DNA from: Neoceratodus forsteri
Lineage: Eukaryota > Chordata > Ceratodontiformes > Ceratodontidae
Length of the DNA stretch: 64,000 nt
NCBI GenBank assembly: GCA_016271365.2
Contig: CM057458.1
Span: forward strand, 196,884,501-196,948,500
Direction: 5' to 3'
In this document: positions 1-11,129 of the stretch, in pieces
Layout: the number at the start of each line of letters is the position of its first letter
Numbering within the stretch: the first letter of the stretch is position 1
Notes under the pieces: generated by a model
Seen by the model: the letters and a program-made list of their open reading frames with translations, nothing else
Database searches by the model: none
What the model was told of the DNA's origin: nothing
Position numbers and translations under genes: made by a program

Positions 1-30
1 CCATGCGCTTTGGGTCCCTGGCCAAGTTAA

Positions 31-318
31 ATGCTTCCCCCTGTCCCTCTGTGCATCACTGGTCTTGACGGTGCCCCTGTCCTTATCACTGACTCAGTCA
101 AATACCTTGGGGTGACACTTGACCCTCAGCTTGACCTTGGACACCACATCCATAATGTGTGCCAAGCTGTTAACTGCCAACTGGGTCTGGCTTACAGGGG
201 GAAGAATAATCTCAGTTCGGCTGCTCACCTTGCACTGGCTAGAGGCATGTTTCTACCTTCTCTCTGCTATGGGCTCCTCCTGTTTGTTCGAACTTCCAAA
301 GTCCAGCTTACTAGGTGA
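31..318 (+). pseudogene. L2-type reverse transcriptase, C-terminal fragment
   Basis: An open frame of 95 residues holds SVKYLGVTLDPQLDLGHHI, the segment that follows the palm domain in L2/CR1 ORF2 proteins, where the enzyme copies element RNA at the nicked target. It stops at 318, and the rest of the protein reappears in another frame near 436, so the gene is broken. The catalytic core would lie to the left of the window. Confidence 0.65.
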
Positions 319-435
319 ACCGTAGCCTACAACAACATTTGCTGTTTTGTGCTTACTGCCCTTCACTTCACCCACTAGTGTGATCTGTATAGTAAGCTAA
401 ACTGGCTCTCTCCGCCCAACTACTTAAATTTTGTC

Positions 436-780
436 TTGGGCTGTTTCATGGGCAAGGTTATGGGCACTGGCACCCTTCCCCCCCGTGGACTGGCAGAGCT
501 CCTTGTTCTTGCTGCCTCCTCTGCCTACTCCCTCAGGTCTCTGGGCTCTGCTGTCCTTAAGGTTCCTGCTACTTGTACTCAAATGGGGGACAGAGATTTT
601 GCTTCATGTGCCCCCAGATTATGGAACTCCTTTCCTGTCCAGGTCCGCTCCTCCCCCTCCCACTCGTGCCTACGAACCTCCCTGTGGAAACACTTGAAGC
701 TCTCCTCAGCATGTGACTATCTCAAACCTCCATTATTACCTCTGGTCCCATGCACTGGACTCACGTGTACCATTTCGTGA
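436..780 (+). pseudogene. L2-type ORF2 C-terminal tail
   Basis: The frame contains FASCAPRLWNSFPVQVRSS, the conserved C-terminal block of L2-type ORF2 (family pattern APRLWNSLP). It is separated from the upstream piece by about 115 bases in which no single frame stays open. It reads as the end of the same decayed ORF2. Confidence 0.65.
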
Positions 781-1160
781 ACTTTGGCATTGGTCCTGCT
801 GTGGTAGCCTGCCTGCTTGGGTGTGGCCTTGTGTAAAACATTTCTACTTTCTCATTCTGGCATTTGCCTTGACTGTGATACTACTAGGGGTCTTGAACTG
901 TATATATTTGTATATAGTGCTTAGCACATAGCCTTGATGACTCTGTATTTATTTTATATGTGACTGTGCTATTTGTGTAACCATGTTAACTTACTGTGTA
1001 TGTTATGCTTCTCCTGACTTCTGTGTATCTACCTTACTTGTGCCATGTTGTACTCTGTATTGAACTCATAATTCCTGTACTCTCCCGGGTCATACTTGAA
1101 AATAGGCATATGTTTTGTCTAGTGTACTTACGTGGTTAACAAAAGCTAAATAAATAAACA

Positions 1161-1450
1161 GTGGGGAGAACCTAGGGACTAGTGACCATCGAACTATAGG
1201 GTTCATCATAAGGACATCGCAGGAGGCTAGCCACACAAGGACTAGAATCATGGATTTCAGGACAGACTTCAGTAAGATGAAGGACAAATTCAGGAAGGCT
1301 ATGCAGGAATACAGTGACATAAGGGGAGTGGTAGAACAGTGGGATAAGATAAGGGAAGGACTATTTTTAAATGAATTAAAGGTGGCTGAGGAGTTGAAAA
1401 AGAAACTTGCAAACTCTGCTTATCTTGGAAGTAACCTCATAAGTGTTTGA
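1161..1450 (+). pseudogene. CR1-type LINE endonuclease/linker fragment
   Basis: Reading from about 1175 the frame is open and begins GTSDHRTIGFII, the C-terminal APE-endonuclease motif (SDH) of CR1 ORF2. It continues into a charged linker (MDFRTDFSKMKDKFRKAM) and stops at 1450. The SDHRT block matches the family A copy at about 3840-3870. The fragment begins immediately after the A-rich tail of the L2-type element, and nothing recognisable of the same element follows, so both ends are truncated. Confidence 0.65.
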
Positions 1451-2139
1451 ATACTGCATTCTGGTTGTCCCTTGGGGGTAGCTGGATTGACTACTAGGAT
1501 TTTGGGACAGAAACTATTTTTAAATAATTTACTGGTGCGTAGGAGTTTGTGATAGTTAAACTCTTTTTAACAAAGTTACTGGGGTTAAGGAGTGGTCACA
1601 GAAAACCTGCAGTGTGAAACAGGAAAAGACAGTCTTTCAAGCAACAGAGGGTGGTGGGTCTAGGTTTACGTTTGTTTGTTACAATTCTTAAGATTTTCAG
1701 TGCAGGAAGAGTTTAAAGCACAGCTGACTTATTTTGGGGCTGACAGCTCTCAGAGCACAAACCACCAGACCTGTTTTGGGGCTAGGGAGGTTTACCTATG
1801 TCTGACTTGGATGTGTGGATTTTTCTCTGCCTGATTAGCAGGGTATTTCTCTATCAAATTGTTGTGTAGGGCATCTTGCTGACAGTAAGGCACTCATTGC
1901 AGCAGTGGGTCAGAGCTTTTAGCTGATTATTTGCGAGGGCACAGTTTAGGCCCAACCTCTTCCCACCCTCACCCCACCCACCCCTGGAAATAGTTCCTTT
2001 AAACCTGGGGTTCTGACATCATTTCGTCAAGAGTGCAAGGTGCATGTCACTGCTTTATCCTCTAGCACACTGCACTGACAATATAAGCATACACATTGTA
2101 TAATATAAATATATATCTATTTCTATATTACAAACCAAT
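1451..2139. other. No gene recognised
   Basis: This stretch has no convincing frame and no repeat I recognise. It turns AT-rich toward 2100-2130. It could be the 5' UTR of the CR1 that starts near 2160 or unrelated spacer. Confidence 0.5.
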
Positions 2140-2160
2140 CACACACACACAAAAAAAAAA
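2139..2160 (+). repeat. (CA)n / A10 simple repeat
   Basis: A short (CA)n run is followed by ten A residues directly before the ORF1 start of the next CR1 element. The A-run could also be the tail of an unrecognised older insertion. Confidence 0.85.
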
Positions 2161-2837
2161 TGTGGGGAGTAGTGCAATGTAATGGCTGTGGGGCAGCAGT
2201 CTTCCGGGAGTCTTTCTGGAGGCTGAGATGCTGCTCTATTTGCAGACAGCTCTTTGCCCTGAGGGAGGAAGTTGCCCGTCTTCAAGCCACACTGGACAGT
2301 AGTACGGGGACCTTCCCCCAGGCCACACTGGACAGTAGGAAGGGAACCTCCCCCATCCAGGGAGCACCAGAGCCACCACCACTTCCTCAGCGGTTGCAAA
2401 GAAAGCACAGCAGTTGGACCACAGTGGGCTCAGGGAGGGTGAGGATGGTGGAACAGAGGCACACCCAGTCAGTTGTTCCACACCACAATCCATACACCAT
2501 TCTGGGGGAGCATAGCTCCCCTATGGATACAGCTGCAGAGGAGACTAAGGAGGGTGCAGACAACTGTCACAAGGGAGGCCCTCAGGAAGGAGGCAGAGGG
2601 CACCACAGGGAAAGAAAGCAGGTCCTGGTGGGGGACTCAATTATTAGGGGGATAGAACTGGGGGAAGCAGGGAAAACTGAAGTAAGGTGCCTGCCTGGTG
2701 CCATGGCTTGGAGGGACAGGAAGCGCATCCTTAGGATCATGAGAACAGTTGCACGGAGTCTAGCTGGACGTCATTGTCACGTAAGGACAAATGACTTAGC
2801 TCATCATGAGATAGAGCAGTGCAGAAGGACTTTGTAG
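2160..2837 (+). CDS. CR1 ORF1 protein: zinc-finger-like N terminus plus SGNH-esterase-like domain (C-terminally broken)
   Basis: This 225-residue frame starts with a Cys-rich block (CNGCG at about residues 8-12, then RLRCCSICRQL) followed by a short heptad-like stretch (LREEVARLQ), as in CR1 ORF1 proteins. Around residues 157-200 it has VLVGDSIIRGIE, the nucleophile block of an SGNH esterase, then CLPGA and HVRTNDLA (family form GTND, here R replaces G). The frame stops at 2837, but the final catalytic block DGLHLS is found in another frame at about 3028, so the domain continues to about 3105 and one frameshift has broken it. ORF1 proteins of this group bind element RNA; the esterase role is not established. 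Confidence 0.75.
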   Translation: MWGVVQCNGCGAAVFRESFWRLRCCSICRQLFALREEVARLQATLDSSTGTFPQATLDSRKGTSPIQGAPEPPPLPQRLQRKHSSWTTVGSGRVRMVEQRHTQSVVPHHNPYTILGEHSSPMDTAAEETKEGADNCHKGGPQEGGRGHHRERKQVLVGDSIIRGIELGEAGKTEVRCLPGAMAWRDRKRILRIMRTVARSLAGRHCHVRTNDLAHHEIEQCRRTL

Positions 2838-3105
2838 AGTTGGGAGGGCTTAAGACAAGTAGCACACACAGTATCTTTCTCAGAGGTGCTGCCTGTCAGT
2901 GGCATGGGTGAGGCGAGGTACTTTGCACCATGCAGTTTAACAAATGGTTGAAAAATGGTGTGGAGCACAGGGTTTGGCTTCATTGGGGACTGGGGTTCCA
3001 CCTGGAGGACGCCAGCCTATACTGGCAGGATGGTCTGCATCTGTCCAGGAAGGAACAAGTCTTTTGGGCAATCGGTTTAAATGCTTCATTGGCAAGCCTT
3101 TAAAC
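2838..3105 (+). pseudogene. CR1 ORF1, esterase C-terminal remainder
   Basis: After the stop of the main ORF1 frame, a shifted frame gives WQDGLHLSRKEQ near 3020-3055 and ends about 3103. DGLH holds the Asp-His of SGNH esterases and closes CR1 ORF1 proteins. Family B ends its ORF1 the same way (DRLHLNEEG, minus strand near 29950). Confidence 0.6.
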
Positions 3106-3245
3106 TAGTCAAGTGGGAGGCACTGATAAAGGCAGGAAAATCCCACCTCCCCTACAAAACAGGGTACTAAATGAGAAAAAGACCAAGGTAGAAAGGTCAG
3201 TGGGGATGCTGCTACAGAAGGTAAAGCCATCAAAAATGGAGAGCA

Positions 3246-5905
3246 ATGAGTACCAATGCCCGTAGTCTGGGTAACAAGCTTCCTGAATTAGTGGCCTTGA
3301 TGGAGGAGGAAGATCTGGATATCGTGGCAGTCACAGAAACATGGTACACACAGAACCATGACTGGGACGTAAACATACCAGGATACACCATCTATAGGAG
3401 GGACAGGGAGGGTAAAAGGGGAGGAGGAGTAGCTCTCTACATAAGAGAAGAAATCAAAGCAACAGAACAAAAGGGTAAACAGGGAGGAGAAGAAGCACTG
3501 TGGGTCAATTTGGAGGCAAGCAATGGCACCACAATCCGCACAGGGGTTGTATACAGACCCCCCTCTCAGGGGAGGAAATGGACAAGGAAATGATAGAAAG
3601 TATACTTAGAATGGCAGATAAAGGGGAGATATTGCTGATGGGTGATCTGAATATGCCAGATGTTAACTGGAGTGCAGTTGCAGCAGCCACTTCTAAGAGT
3701 GTGGTTATTCTAGATGCCCTACAGGGGGCATGCCTTAGACAACTAGTATTGGAGCCCACTCGAGAGGGAGCAATCTTAGATCTGGTTCTCTCAAATGGAG
3801 ATGAAGAAAGGATCACAGATGTAGAAGTGGGTAGCCATCTGGGAACTAGCGACCATCGAACAGTATGGTTCACAATAAACACAGCAATAGAGTCAATCCA
3901 TACAATGACAAAGGTACTGTGATTTTGGGAGGGCTGACTTTGCCAAAATGGGTGAGTGACTAGAATGCACTCATAAATGGGCAGGAAGGAGGGTGGAAGA
4001 ACAATGGGGAATAATAAAACTGCCATCACAGAGGTAACAAGCCTTTGTGTAAAGCAAATAAACAAAATGAAACGATGTAAGAAACCACTATGGTTCTCAA
4101 AGGAAGTGGCAGTGAAGGTTCAAGAGAAAAAGAAAGCATTCAGGAAGTACAAGGAATCACAGAAGGAACAGGACAGCGAACTCTATCAGTTAAAGCAAAA
4201 GGAAGCTGGAAAGGCAGTCAGAACAGCAAAGGCCCAAACCGAGGAAAAGTTAGCCAAATCAGTTAAGAAGGGGGATAAAACCTTTTATAGGTACATCAGG
4301 GAGCGAAGGAAGACCAAGGGAGTGATAGTGAGGCTTAATAAAGGGAGGAGGGTGGGCAGAGGGTGACTGTAAAAAGCAGAGATATTAAACAAATATTTTT
4401 GCTCAGTATTTACAAAGGAAGAGGGGAGGTACCTAAAACAAACACTAGAAACACTCTGGATACAGAAGTTGATACCAGCCCATTTACAGAAGAAAGGGTT
4501 CTGAAAGAGCTCTTAAAACTGAAGGTGGACAAAGCAATAGGGCTCTGATGGGATTCATCCCAGAATTCTAAAAGAACTAAGGGTAGAACTAGTGACACCA
4601 CTGACTACCCTCTTTAACAAATCATGGGAGGATGGGGTGGTACCTGAGGACTGGAGGAGGGCAGATGTGATTCCCTCTCAAAAGTGGGAGCAAGGCAGAA
4701 GCAGGAAACTACAGACCTGTTAGTTTAACCTCAGTGGTAGGGAAAATGATGGAATCACTTTGAAGGAAAGAATTGTTGAGTATCTAGAGGCCAGAGGGCA
4801 CAGGACCCAAGGCAGCATGGATTCACAGCAGGAAGGTCATGCCAGACAAATCTGATAGATTTCTTTGACTGGGTGACCAAAGTAGTTGATCAGGGAGGCT
4901 GTGGACATGGCCTACCTAGACTTTAGCAAGACATTTGACACAGTCCCACACAAGATTAATATACAAGTTAGCCAGCCTGGGAGTGGGTCCCAAGATGACA
5001 GCCTGGGTAAAGAATTGGCTGGAGAATAGGACACAGAGAGTAATAGTAAATGGAGTCCACTCTGAAAAAAGGGGGTTAGTAGTGGGTACCACAGGGTTCA
5101 GTATTAGGGACGGTCCTCTTCAATGTCTTTATAGCGACATTGCAGAGGGACTGGAAGGAAAGTATGTCTCTTTGCAGATGACAGAAAGATCTGCAACAGA
5201 GTTGATGGCACAAGGTGGGGTTGAAAGGATGAGAAGGGACTTGGCAAGGTTAGAGGAATGGTCAAATGTATGGCAGCTTAGATTCAATGCTAAGAAGTGC
5301 AAGGTAATGCACCTGGGAAAGAAAAACCCAGGGGAAGAGTACACAATGGGGGTGAGATACTAACAACAACAAAAATGGAAAGGGACCTGGGGGTAGTCAT
5401 ATCAGATGACCTAAAGGTGGGCAAGCAATGTGAGAGGGCAGCAAGGAGGGCTTGGGGGAATACTGGGATGCATAGGGAGGCATCACCAGTAGAAAACAAG
5501 AAGTTATTATCCCTCTGTACAGACAGCTGGTGAGACCACATCTGGAGTACTGCGTGCAGTTCTGGAGACCCAATCTCCGCAAAGACATAGACAGGATGGA
5601 AGCTGTCCAGAGGAGGGCAACTAAAATGGTACAGGGTCTGCACCAGAAGACATATGAAGAGAGACTTAAGGAGCTTAATATGTATAGCCTCGAGGAAAGG
5701 AGGAGAGGGGACATGATAGAAACTTTCAAGTACCTCAAGGAATCAACAAAGTCCAAGAGGGTAGCATCTTCAAAAAGAGGTGTGCAAGAACAAGGGGCAC
5801 AACTTGAAGATAGAAGAGGGCAGCTCAGAGGTAATTTAAGGAAGTATTTTTTCACAGAGAGGGTTGTGGATGTATGGAGCGCCTTCCAGAGGAGGTTGTG
5901 AGTCA
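3246..5905 (+). pseudogene. CR1 ORF2, endonuclease and reverse transcriptase, copy A1
   Basis: Successive frames give an APE endonuclease (NARSLGNK, VAVTETW, GVVYRPP, then LMGDLNMPDVNW and GTSDHRTVW at 3246-3922), a basic linker (3977-4366), the reverse transcriptase entry (4363-4548), the palm (4935-5363) and the C-terminal region (HLEYCVQFWRP to FFTERVVD, 5530-5901). At least five frameshifts or stops separate them: near 3570, 3922, 4366, 4548 and 5360. The catalytic FADD segment of copy A2 is shifted out of frame here at about 5170. The gene is dead, but its order and length match a full CR1 ORF2. Confidence 0.85.
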
Positions 5906-6084
5906 AAAACAGTGGTGGAATTCAAGCATGCATGGGACAGTCATAAGGCAATTCTTGGGGGTGGGGGTAGGAAGAAGTAGGCTGCTGGTTAACTAGGATC
6001 TGCAGCTTATCCATTAGGTAGGGAATTGGGCAGACTGGGTGGGCCAAGCGGTCCTTATCTGCCATCAAATTCTATGTTTCTATG

Positions 6085-8146
6085 GAAGCCCTGCACCTAG
6101 TAGCAAACCATTGGTCCAGGCCCTACAGCATGAGCAAAAGAAAGAGGAAACCACTGTGTTTCTTGAGGGGGAGTAGCAGCGTTAGTAAGAGGAAAAAAGA
6201 TAGCATTTCTGAAGTACAGGGCAACACAAAGCAAGGAGGACAGGCAAGAATACTTGGAAAAATGAAGGGACATGAACAAGACAGTAAGGGCCGAAACTGA
6301 GCAAAAGCTAGCTAAATCAGTGGTAGAAGAAGGGAAGGCATTCTTTAGTTATATTAGCAAGAGGAGGAAGATGGGGGGTTGTGAGACTTGGGGAATAGGG
6401 AGGCAGGGTAGAGGAGAAAGACACTGATAAGGTGGCTGTCCTCAAAAAATACTTCTGCTCCACTCAGCTTTCACGGAAGAAGGCAATGGGGACTGTCCCC
6501 ATTAATGGAGAAAGGCAGACTGGGAGAAGGGGTGGACATTAACTTTTTCAGAGGACAAAGTAAAAAGAGCACTAGAATGGCTTAGGGTGGATAAAGCTAT
6601 GGGGCCAGATGGGATACACCCAAAGATCCTAAAGGAGCTCAGGGAGGAACTGGCTAAACCTCTGGCTAAGCTGTTCAGTGGATCACTGGAAACCGGTATC
6701 ATTCTGGTGGAGTGGAGGAGGGCACAAGTGGTACCACTGCACAGAAGTGGTAGCAAGGAGGAAACAGGAAACTACCACCCTGTCAGTTTGACCTCGATAG
6801 TAGGTAAAAGGATGGAAACACTGCTTAAGGAAAGGCTGGTGGACTACCTAGAGACAAGGGGCCTGGTGGACCAAAGGCAACATGGATTCATGGCAGGGAG
6901 ATCATGCCAGACCGACTTGATTGATTTCTTCAAGTGGGTGATGAAGGAAATAGACCAGGGCAAAGTGGTAGATGTGGCTTATCTTGACTTCAAGAAGGCC
7001 TCCGACACAGTCCCACACAGAAGATTAATTCACAAGCTGGCAGATCTGGGGACGGGGACAGAGGTAGTCACATGGGTTAGAAACTGGTTGAGTAACAGAG
7101 CACAGAGTGGTGGTAAATGGGGTTAGCTCACAGGAGAGAAGGGTAACAAGTGGCATACCCCAGGGATCACTGCTGGGACCAGTGCTTTTCAATTTCTTCA
7201 TAAGCGATATTGCAGAGGGTTAGCCTGATTGCAGATGATACAAAGCTATGTAATAGGGTAGATACACAAGAAGGTATAGAAAAAATGAGGAGAGATCTGA
7301 AGAGGCTAGAAAACTGGTCCAAGGAATGGCAGTTGGGTTTCATTGCAAAAAAGCGCAGGGTTATGCACCTGGAGAGAGAGAATCCTATGGTCAAGTATGA
7401 ACTAGATGGGGGAATACTGGAGGCCACCAAAGAGGAACGGGATCTGGGGTAGTCGTAGAAGACAAACTCAAAGTGGCTAAACAGTGCAACAAAGCAGTCA
7501 GAATGGCTAACAGAATACTAGGGTGCATAGGGAGGGGTATAACAAGTAGAAGGAGGGAAGTGGTGGTACCATTGTACAACTCCCTAGTAAGGCCTCATCT
7601 GGAGTACTATGTTCAGTTCTGGAGGCCCCATCTCCAAAAAGACATAGACAGGATAGAGACGGTACAGAGGAGGGTGACAAAAATGGTGTCCGGGATGCAG
7701 CATGAGTCTATGAGGAGAGACTTAGAGCTCTCAATATTTACTCCCTGGAGGAGAGGAGAGAGAGAAGGGGAACATGATAGAGACCTTCAAGTATCTGAAG
7801 GGGATCAACAGGGTACCAGAGGGGAGCATCTTTCACATGAAGGGAAATAGCAGAACAAGGGGGCACAGCATGAGACTAAAAGGGGGAAAACTTAAGGGGA
7901 ACGTGAGGAAATTCTACTTCACTGAAAGGGTGGTGGAGAAATGGAACAGTCTCCCCAGGAAGTGGTGGGGCCGGCCACGGTTCAGGGATTCAAGAATGTG
8001 TGGGATAGGCACATGGAAATTATCAAGCTCAGGTGAAAGAAGGGAAAGTTGTCATAGCATCTAGGGTACCTTAAGCATTAGAAAGAGGGATAGGGCAGAC
8101 TAGATAGGCCACAAGGCCCTTATCTGCCGACATCTATGTATCTATC
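6085..8146 (+). mobile_element. CR1-type LINE, family C, 5'-truncated
   Basis: The copy begins inside the endonuclease-RT linker, directly after the tail of copy A1. It runs through the reverse transcriptase and ends with CTTATCTGCCGACATC and TATGTATCTAT near 8146. The 3' end resembles that of family A but differs in sequence, so this is a sister family. Another CR1 (D) starts immediately at its tail. Confidence 0.75.
6130..8064 (+). pseudogene. CR1 ORF2 reverse transcriptase, family C
   Basis: The longest frame (6587-7126) holds AMGPDGIHPKILKEL, HGFMAGRSCQTD and AYLDFKKASDTVPH, the finger and palm A motifs of a CR1 reverse transcriptase (family form LDFSKAFDTV). The frame breaks near 7115. 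Further pieces at 7210-7452, 7473-7850 and 7774-8064 give the palm C-side and C-terminal blocks (ADDTKLC, RPHLEYYVQFWRP, FYFTERVVEKWNSLP). The upstream 6130-6560 region is the decayed linker. Several frameshifts make it non-functional. Confidence 0.8.
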
Positions 8147-8734
8147 AGTCTTACCTCTGCAGTTCTGTAAACTGATGGAGTCACTGATCAAAGAGGATCT
8201 TGTGGACTACCTAGAAAGCAGTGGTCTACAAGCTAGCAAACGGCATACATTTCTGGCAGGGAGGTCTTTTCAGACAAATCTTATAATTTTCTTTGACTGG
8301 GTAACAAAGGTGGTGGATAAGGACCACACTGGATTTACTCTACTTTGATTTTAGCAAGGCTTTCAATGCGGTGTCACGCAGAAGTTTGCTGAAGAAGCTG
8401 AATTACCTGGGCATGGCTAGGGACATAGCTATATGAGTAGGAAAGTGACTGAAGGAGAGACAGTAGAGGGTGATAAATGAGATGAAACTGGAAGAGAGCG
8501 AGGTCATGAGTGGGGTTCCGCAGGGATCTGTCTTGGGTCCTGTCCTCCTCAACATGTTCATCGGTGTCATTGGAGAGGATATCCAGGGCAAGCTGTGTCT
8601 CCACAGATTACACGAAGCCCTGTGGTAGGTTAGATACAAACAGAGGGATCAGGGAGATGTGGAGGGATCTACAAAGGCTAAAGAGCTGGTCTAAGGTTTT
8701 GCAGTTGATATTCTATGCCAAAAAAAATTGCAGA
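8147..8734 (+). mobile_element. CR1-type LINE D, segment 1 of 3
   Basis: This segment encodes the middle of a CR1 reverse transcriptase: KLMESLIKEDLVDYLESSG, FDWVTKVVD, then YFDFSKAFNAV and SGVPQGSVLGPVLLN in shifted frames. It breaks off at about 8734 inside the FNAKK-like block (here FYAKKN). The following block (family form VMHLG) resumes at 19545 on the far side of a DIRS element. Several stops are present, so the copy is old. Confidence 0.75.
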
Positions 8735-8740
8735 AATCTT

Positions 8741-8908
8741 CTTCGAGAATATCTCTTCCATTAAACTACGCCTTTGGAACTTTAGCCACCAGGCATTAAG
8801 ACGACACAAAAGCCTTTGCTAGCCAGGGGCTGCCCACGATGACATCATACATCAGTGTCTACATAAACGTTGGCAGACCCATCACTCCTCGGTTCTTTCC
8901 CCACTGTT
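8741..8908 (+). repeat. DIRS1 left inverted terminal repeat
   Basis: Starting CTTCGAGAATATCTC, this stretch is the imperfect reverse complement of 19364-19530. Shared blocks include the CCTTTGGAACT segment, the AGCCAGGGGC/ATCCAGGGGC segment and AGTGTCTACATAAAC. Confidence 0.85.
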
Positions 8909-9207
8909 GACCATCCTGGTTGGACCTGCTGTAGGAAACATTGTCAATTAGCTGTTGTCATTTCTTATTTTCATTTATCAAAAACATTTATATGGTTGTC
9001 TCTGCATGCTGCAGAAGCTGAAATAGCCTTTGCTTCAGTACTGTGAATGCAGAGATAAAATTTACAAGGGGATTCACACACAGTCTGTGTTTACTGTTTG
9101 GGCATCTCTCACAACGTTCAAACCTGTGAGATCTGCCAGAATTTTAATCAGGTTACAAGGCAAAGCTGCAAGAAGGCTTTAGAAAACCTCCTTCTCCTTG
9201 AAACACC

Positions 9208-10640
9208 ATGGAGAAGGGCCAAGGCCAAAAATCAGTGTCGCCCTCGCTGTCAGTGGAAAAACAGCCACTGAAATTGAAGGACCGAGACAAGAAACGGTCA
9301 CGTCACAGGCCTCCTCATCATGAGGCCACAAACTTAAACACAAAGACAGAGAGAGGTCTTCGCTGGCAAGGTCCTGGTCACCATTGCAACTTAGAGGTAA
9401 ATCTGTAGCGTCATCACCTGCTGCGGCAGGGTTGATGACAGCCCCTCCAACCATTGATGAGACAACAAGGTCAGGGCTTGGCTGAGGCACTTTAGAAAAC
9501 TTCCTTCTCCTTGAAACACCATACCTATCACAGACAGTACGACACCATCGTCATTGGGTCAAGCCCTGTCGTCGATGACTGGTCATGGCCCCTGTCCAGG
9601 ATGTCGTCAACATTCAAGCTGTGCTGGCATTGTTTTCTGAGATGATGCCTGTCTTGCCTCTGCAGCCTGTTATTCTGTTGACAGGGCTAACTAGAGCCCA
9701 GCCCCTGTTGATGCCATCTTCCAGCACACGGCAGATTCCTCCTTCTCAGCTGCCACTGGTGTCACCGACTGGCTCAGTGGCTTCTGCCACCAACAGAGAC
9801 ATCAGCAATGGGGCTGAATACAATACCTCATGTTGGAGGAGGAGGGTTATCAGGCAGAACAGTATATGCAGAGATCCAGTTCTACCCTCTCCTCCTGCAG
9901 TGAAGACTTAGTGGTGTATACCCCAGATCTCCTCCTGAGGATCCTGCATTTTATTCCATGATGCAGCAAATGTAAACTGCAGTGGGCTTTGCCATGGAGG
10001 AGGAAGACTCCACAAAAAAGAACCTCATGGATTTCTGGAGGTCCCTTGTACTTCCTACATTATAATTCCACCAATATAGTCTGCATTGGAGGATGCTACA
10101 TTTGCTGCATAGTACAGACCTAACTCACTGCCTGCAGTACCGAGAAATGCTGATGATCAATACCCTGAACCATCTGTTAAGCCTTACTATGCCAGTCATC
10201 CAGAAAATGACTCCGTGGTCATCATGGCTGCATATGATGGATCCAGAGCACCTAAACACTGGAGTAGTTTGCCTCCTGACAAGGAATCTAGGAGGTTGGA
10301 TGTGATGGGGGAGCACACATATGACTTTGCCTCACTAGGCCTTAGAGTTGCAAATTACCAGGCCCTTGTGATTAAATACCAAAATAGCCTCTGGAAAGCT
10401 GTAGCCCAGGCTTTGCCAGAAGGTTCTGCCAAGAATGATTTGATTAATAAGTTCTGGGGCTAAGGCTTTCAAACATTTGCTCCGCTCAGCTTGCAGTGTG
10501 CCTGATGCCACTGCCAGGGCAGCTGCTTCTGGTATTTGCATGAAGAAGTATTCTTGGCTAAGGGTTACTGGGTTTGCAAATGATGTGTAGGAAGCAGTTT
10601 TAAATGCCACTTTTAGAGGGACCAAACTGGTTGTGATGTA
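9208..10640 (+). pseudogene. DIRS1 gag-like ORF, decayed
   Basis: The N-terminal part is poorly recognisable. The clearest gag signature is at 10215-10463 (RRLDVMGEHTYDFASLGLRVANYQAL), which follows the DIRS gag pattern of a GRKVYSS-like block and then LRIANYQALL. The frame continues past a stop with ATARAAASGICMKKYSWLR near 10500-10560, another conserved gag block. Gag packages element RNA in particles. Stops and frameshifts make the gene inactive. Assignment of 9208-10090 is by position only. Confidence 0.6.
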
Positions 10641-11129
10641 GAAGAGGTGCTCAGAGGCCTTCAGATATCTGAAATGGCCCTAAGATCTGAAAAATCCCTT
10701 TTTTCCACTCCGGCCAGGGGTTGTGGGAGGGGATCCTTTCATCAGCCTATTGTCACAAGTGGTCAGCCCTACCGTTAGCAAAGCTGAGGTAAGGGAAGTG
10801 GCCCTTTGCCGGGCCTCTTCCCCCCAGGTGCCCTTCAAAAGCACCCAAAACACTCCGTGCTAGTGGCTTTGCTTCCACTGGCTCCACATAACTCATTACA
10901 GACTACACCCCACCTCCACTGTTTTTTCCCCCGGGGTAGTTGCGGGGGGCAGAATCTGTCTGCACCTCAAACAGTGGTGAGAGGTTACCGTAGACAAATA
11001 GGTACTGCAGATTATTGAAAGAGGGCAAGCTCTGGAGCTGCTGGACACTCCTCCAGATCATCCTCCACCTCCTTGCCGTTATCCTCTGGGCTGTTTGTCC
11101 CTTCTTAAGGAAGAAATTCAGTCGTTACT

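Larger units (their letters stand above)
1..1160 (+). mobile_element. L2-type LINE, 3' part, cut by window start
   Basis: This is the end of a non-LTR retrotransposon read left to right. The first 320 bases encode the region after the reverse transcriptase palm (a KYLGVTLDPQ motif), and 436-780 encodes the C-terminal tail with APRLWNSFP, typical of L2-type ORF2 proteins. A non-coding 3' UTR follows and ends in an A-rich tail (AAATAAATAAACA) at about 1148-1160. The next sequence starts directly with a CR1 endonuclease fragment. L2 clade is inferred from the APRLWNS tail; RTE and Rex1 are less likely. Confidence 0.7.
2160..6084 (+). mobile_element. CR1-type LINE, family A, copy A1 (near full length)
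   Basis: The element carries an ORF1 with zinc-finger-like and SGNH-esterase motifs (2160-3105), a broken ORF2 with endonuclease and reverse transcriptase (3246-5905), and a short 3' UTR ending in GTCCTTATCTGCC and the octamer-like tail TTCTATGTTTCTATG (6069-6084). The same 3' end is present in copies A2 (about 40998), A3 (53624) and A4 (minus, 54608). The left boundary is uncertain and may lie upstream of 2160. The next CR1 (family C) starts at the last base of the tail. Confidence 0.8.

Noticed and set aside
9179..9490. Minus-strand 103-residue frame in DIRS1
   Set aside because: It overlaps the DIRS1 gag region on the opposite strand and shows no motif.
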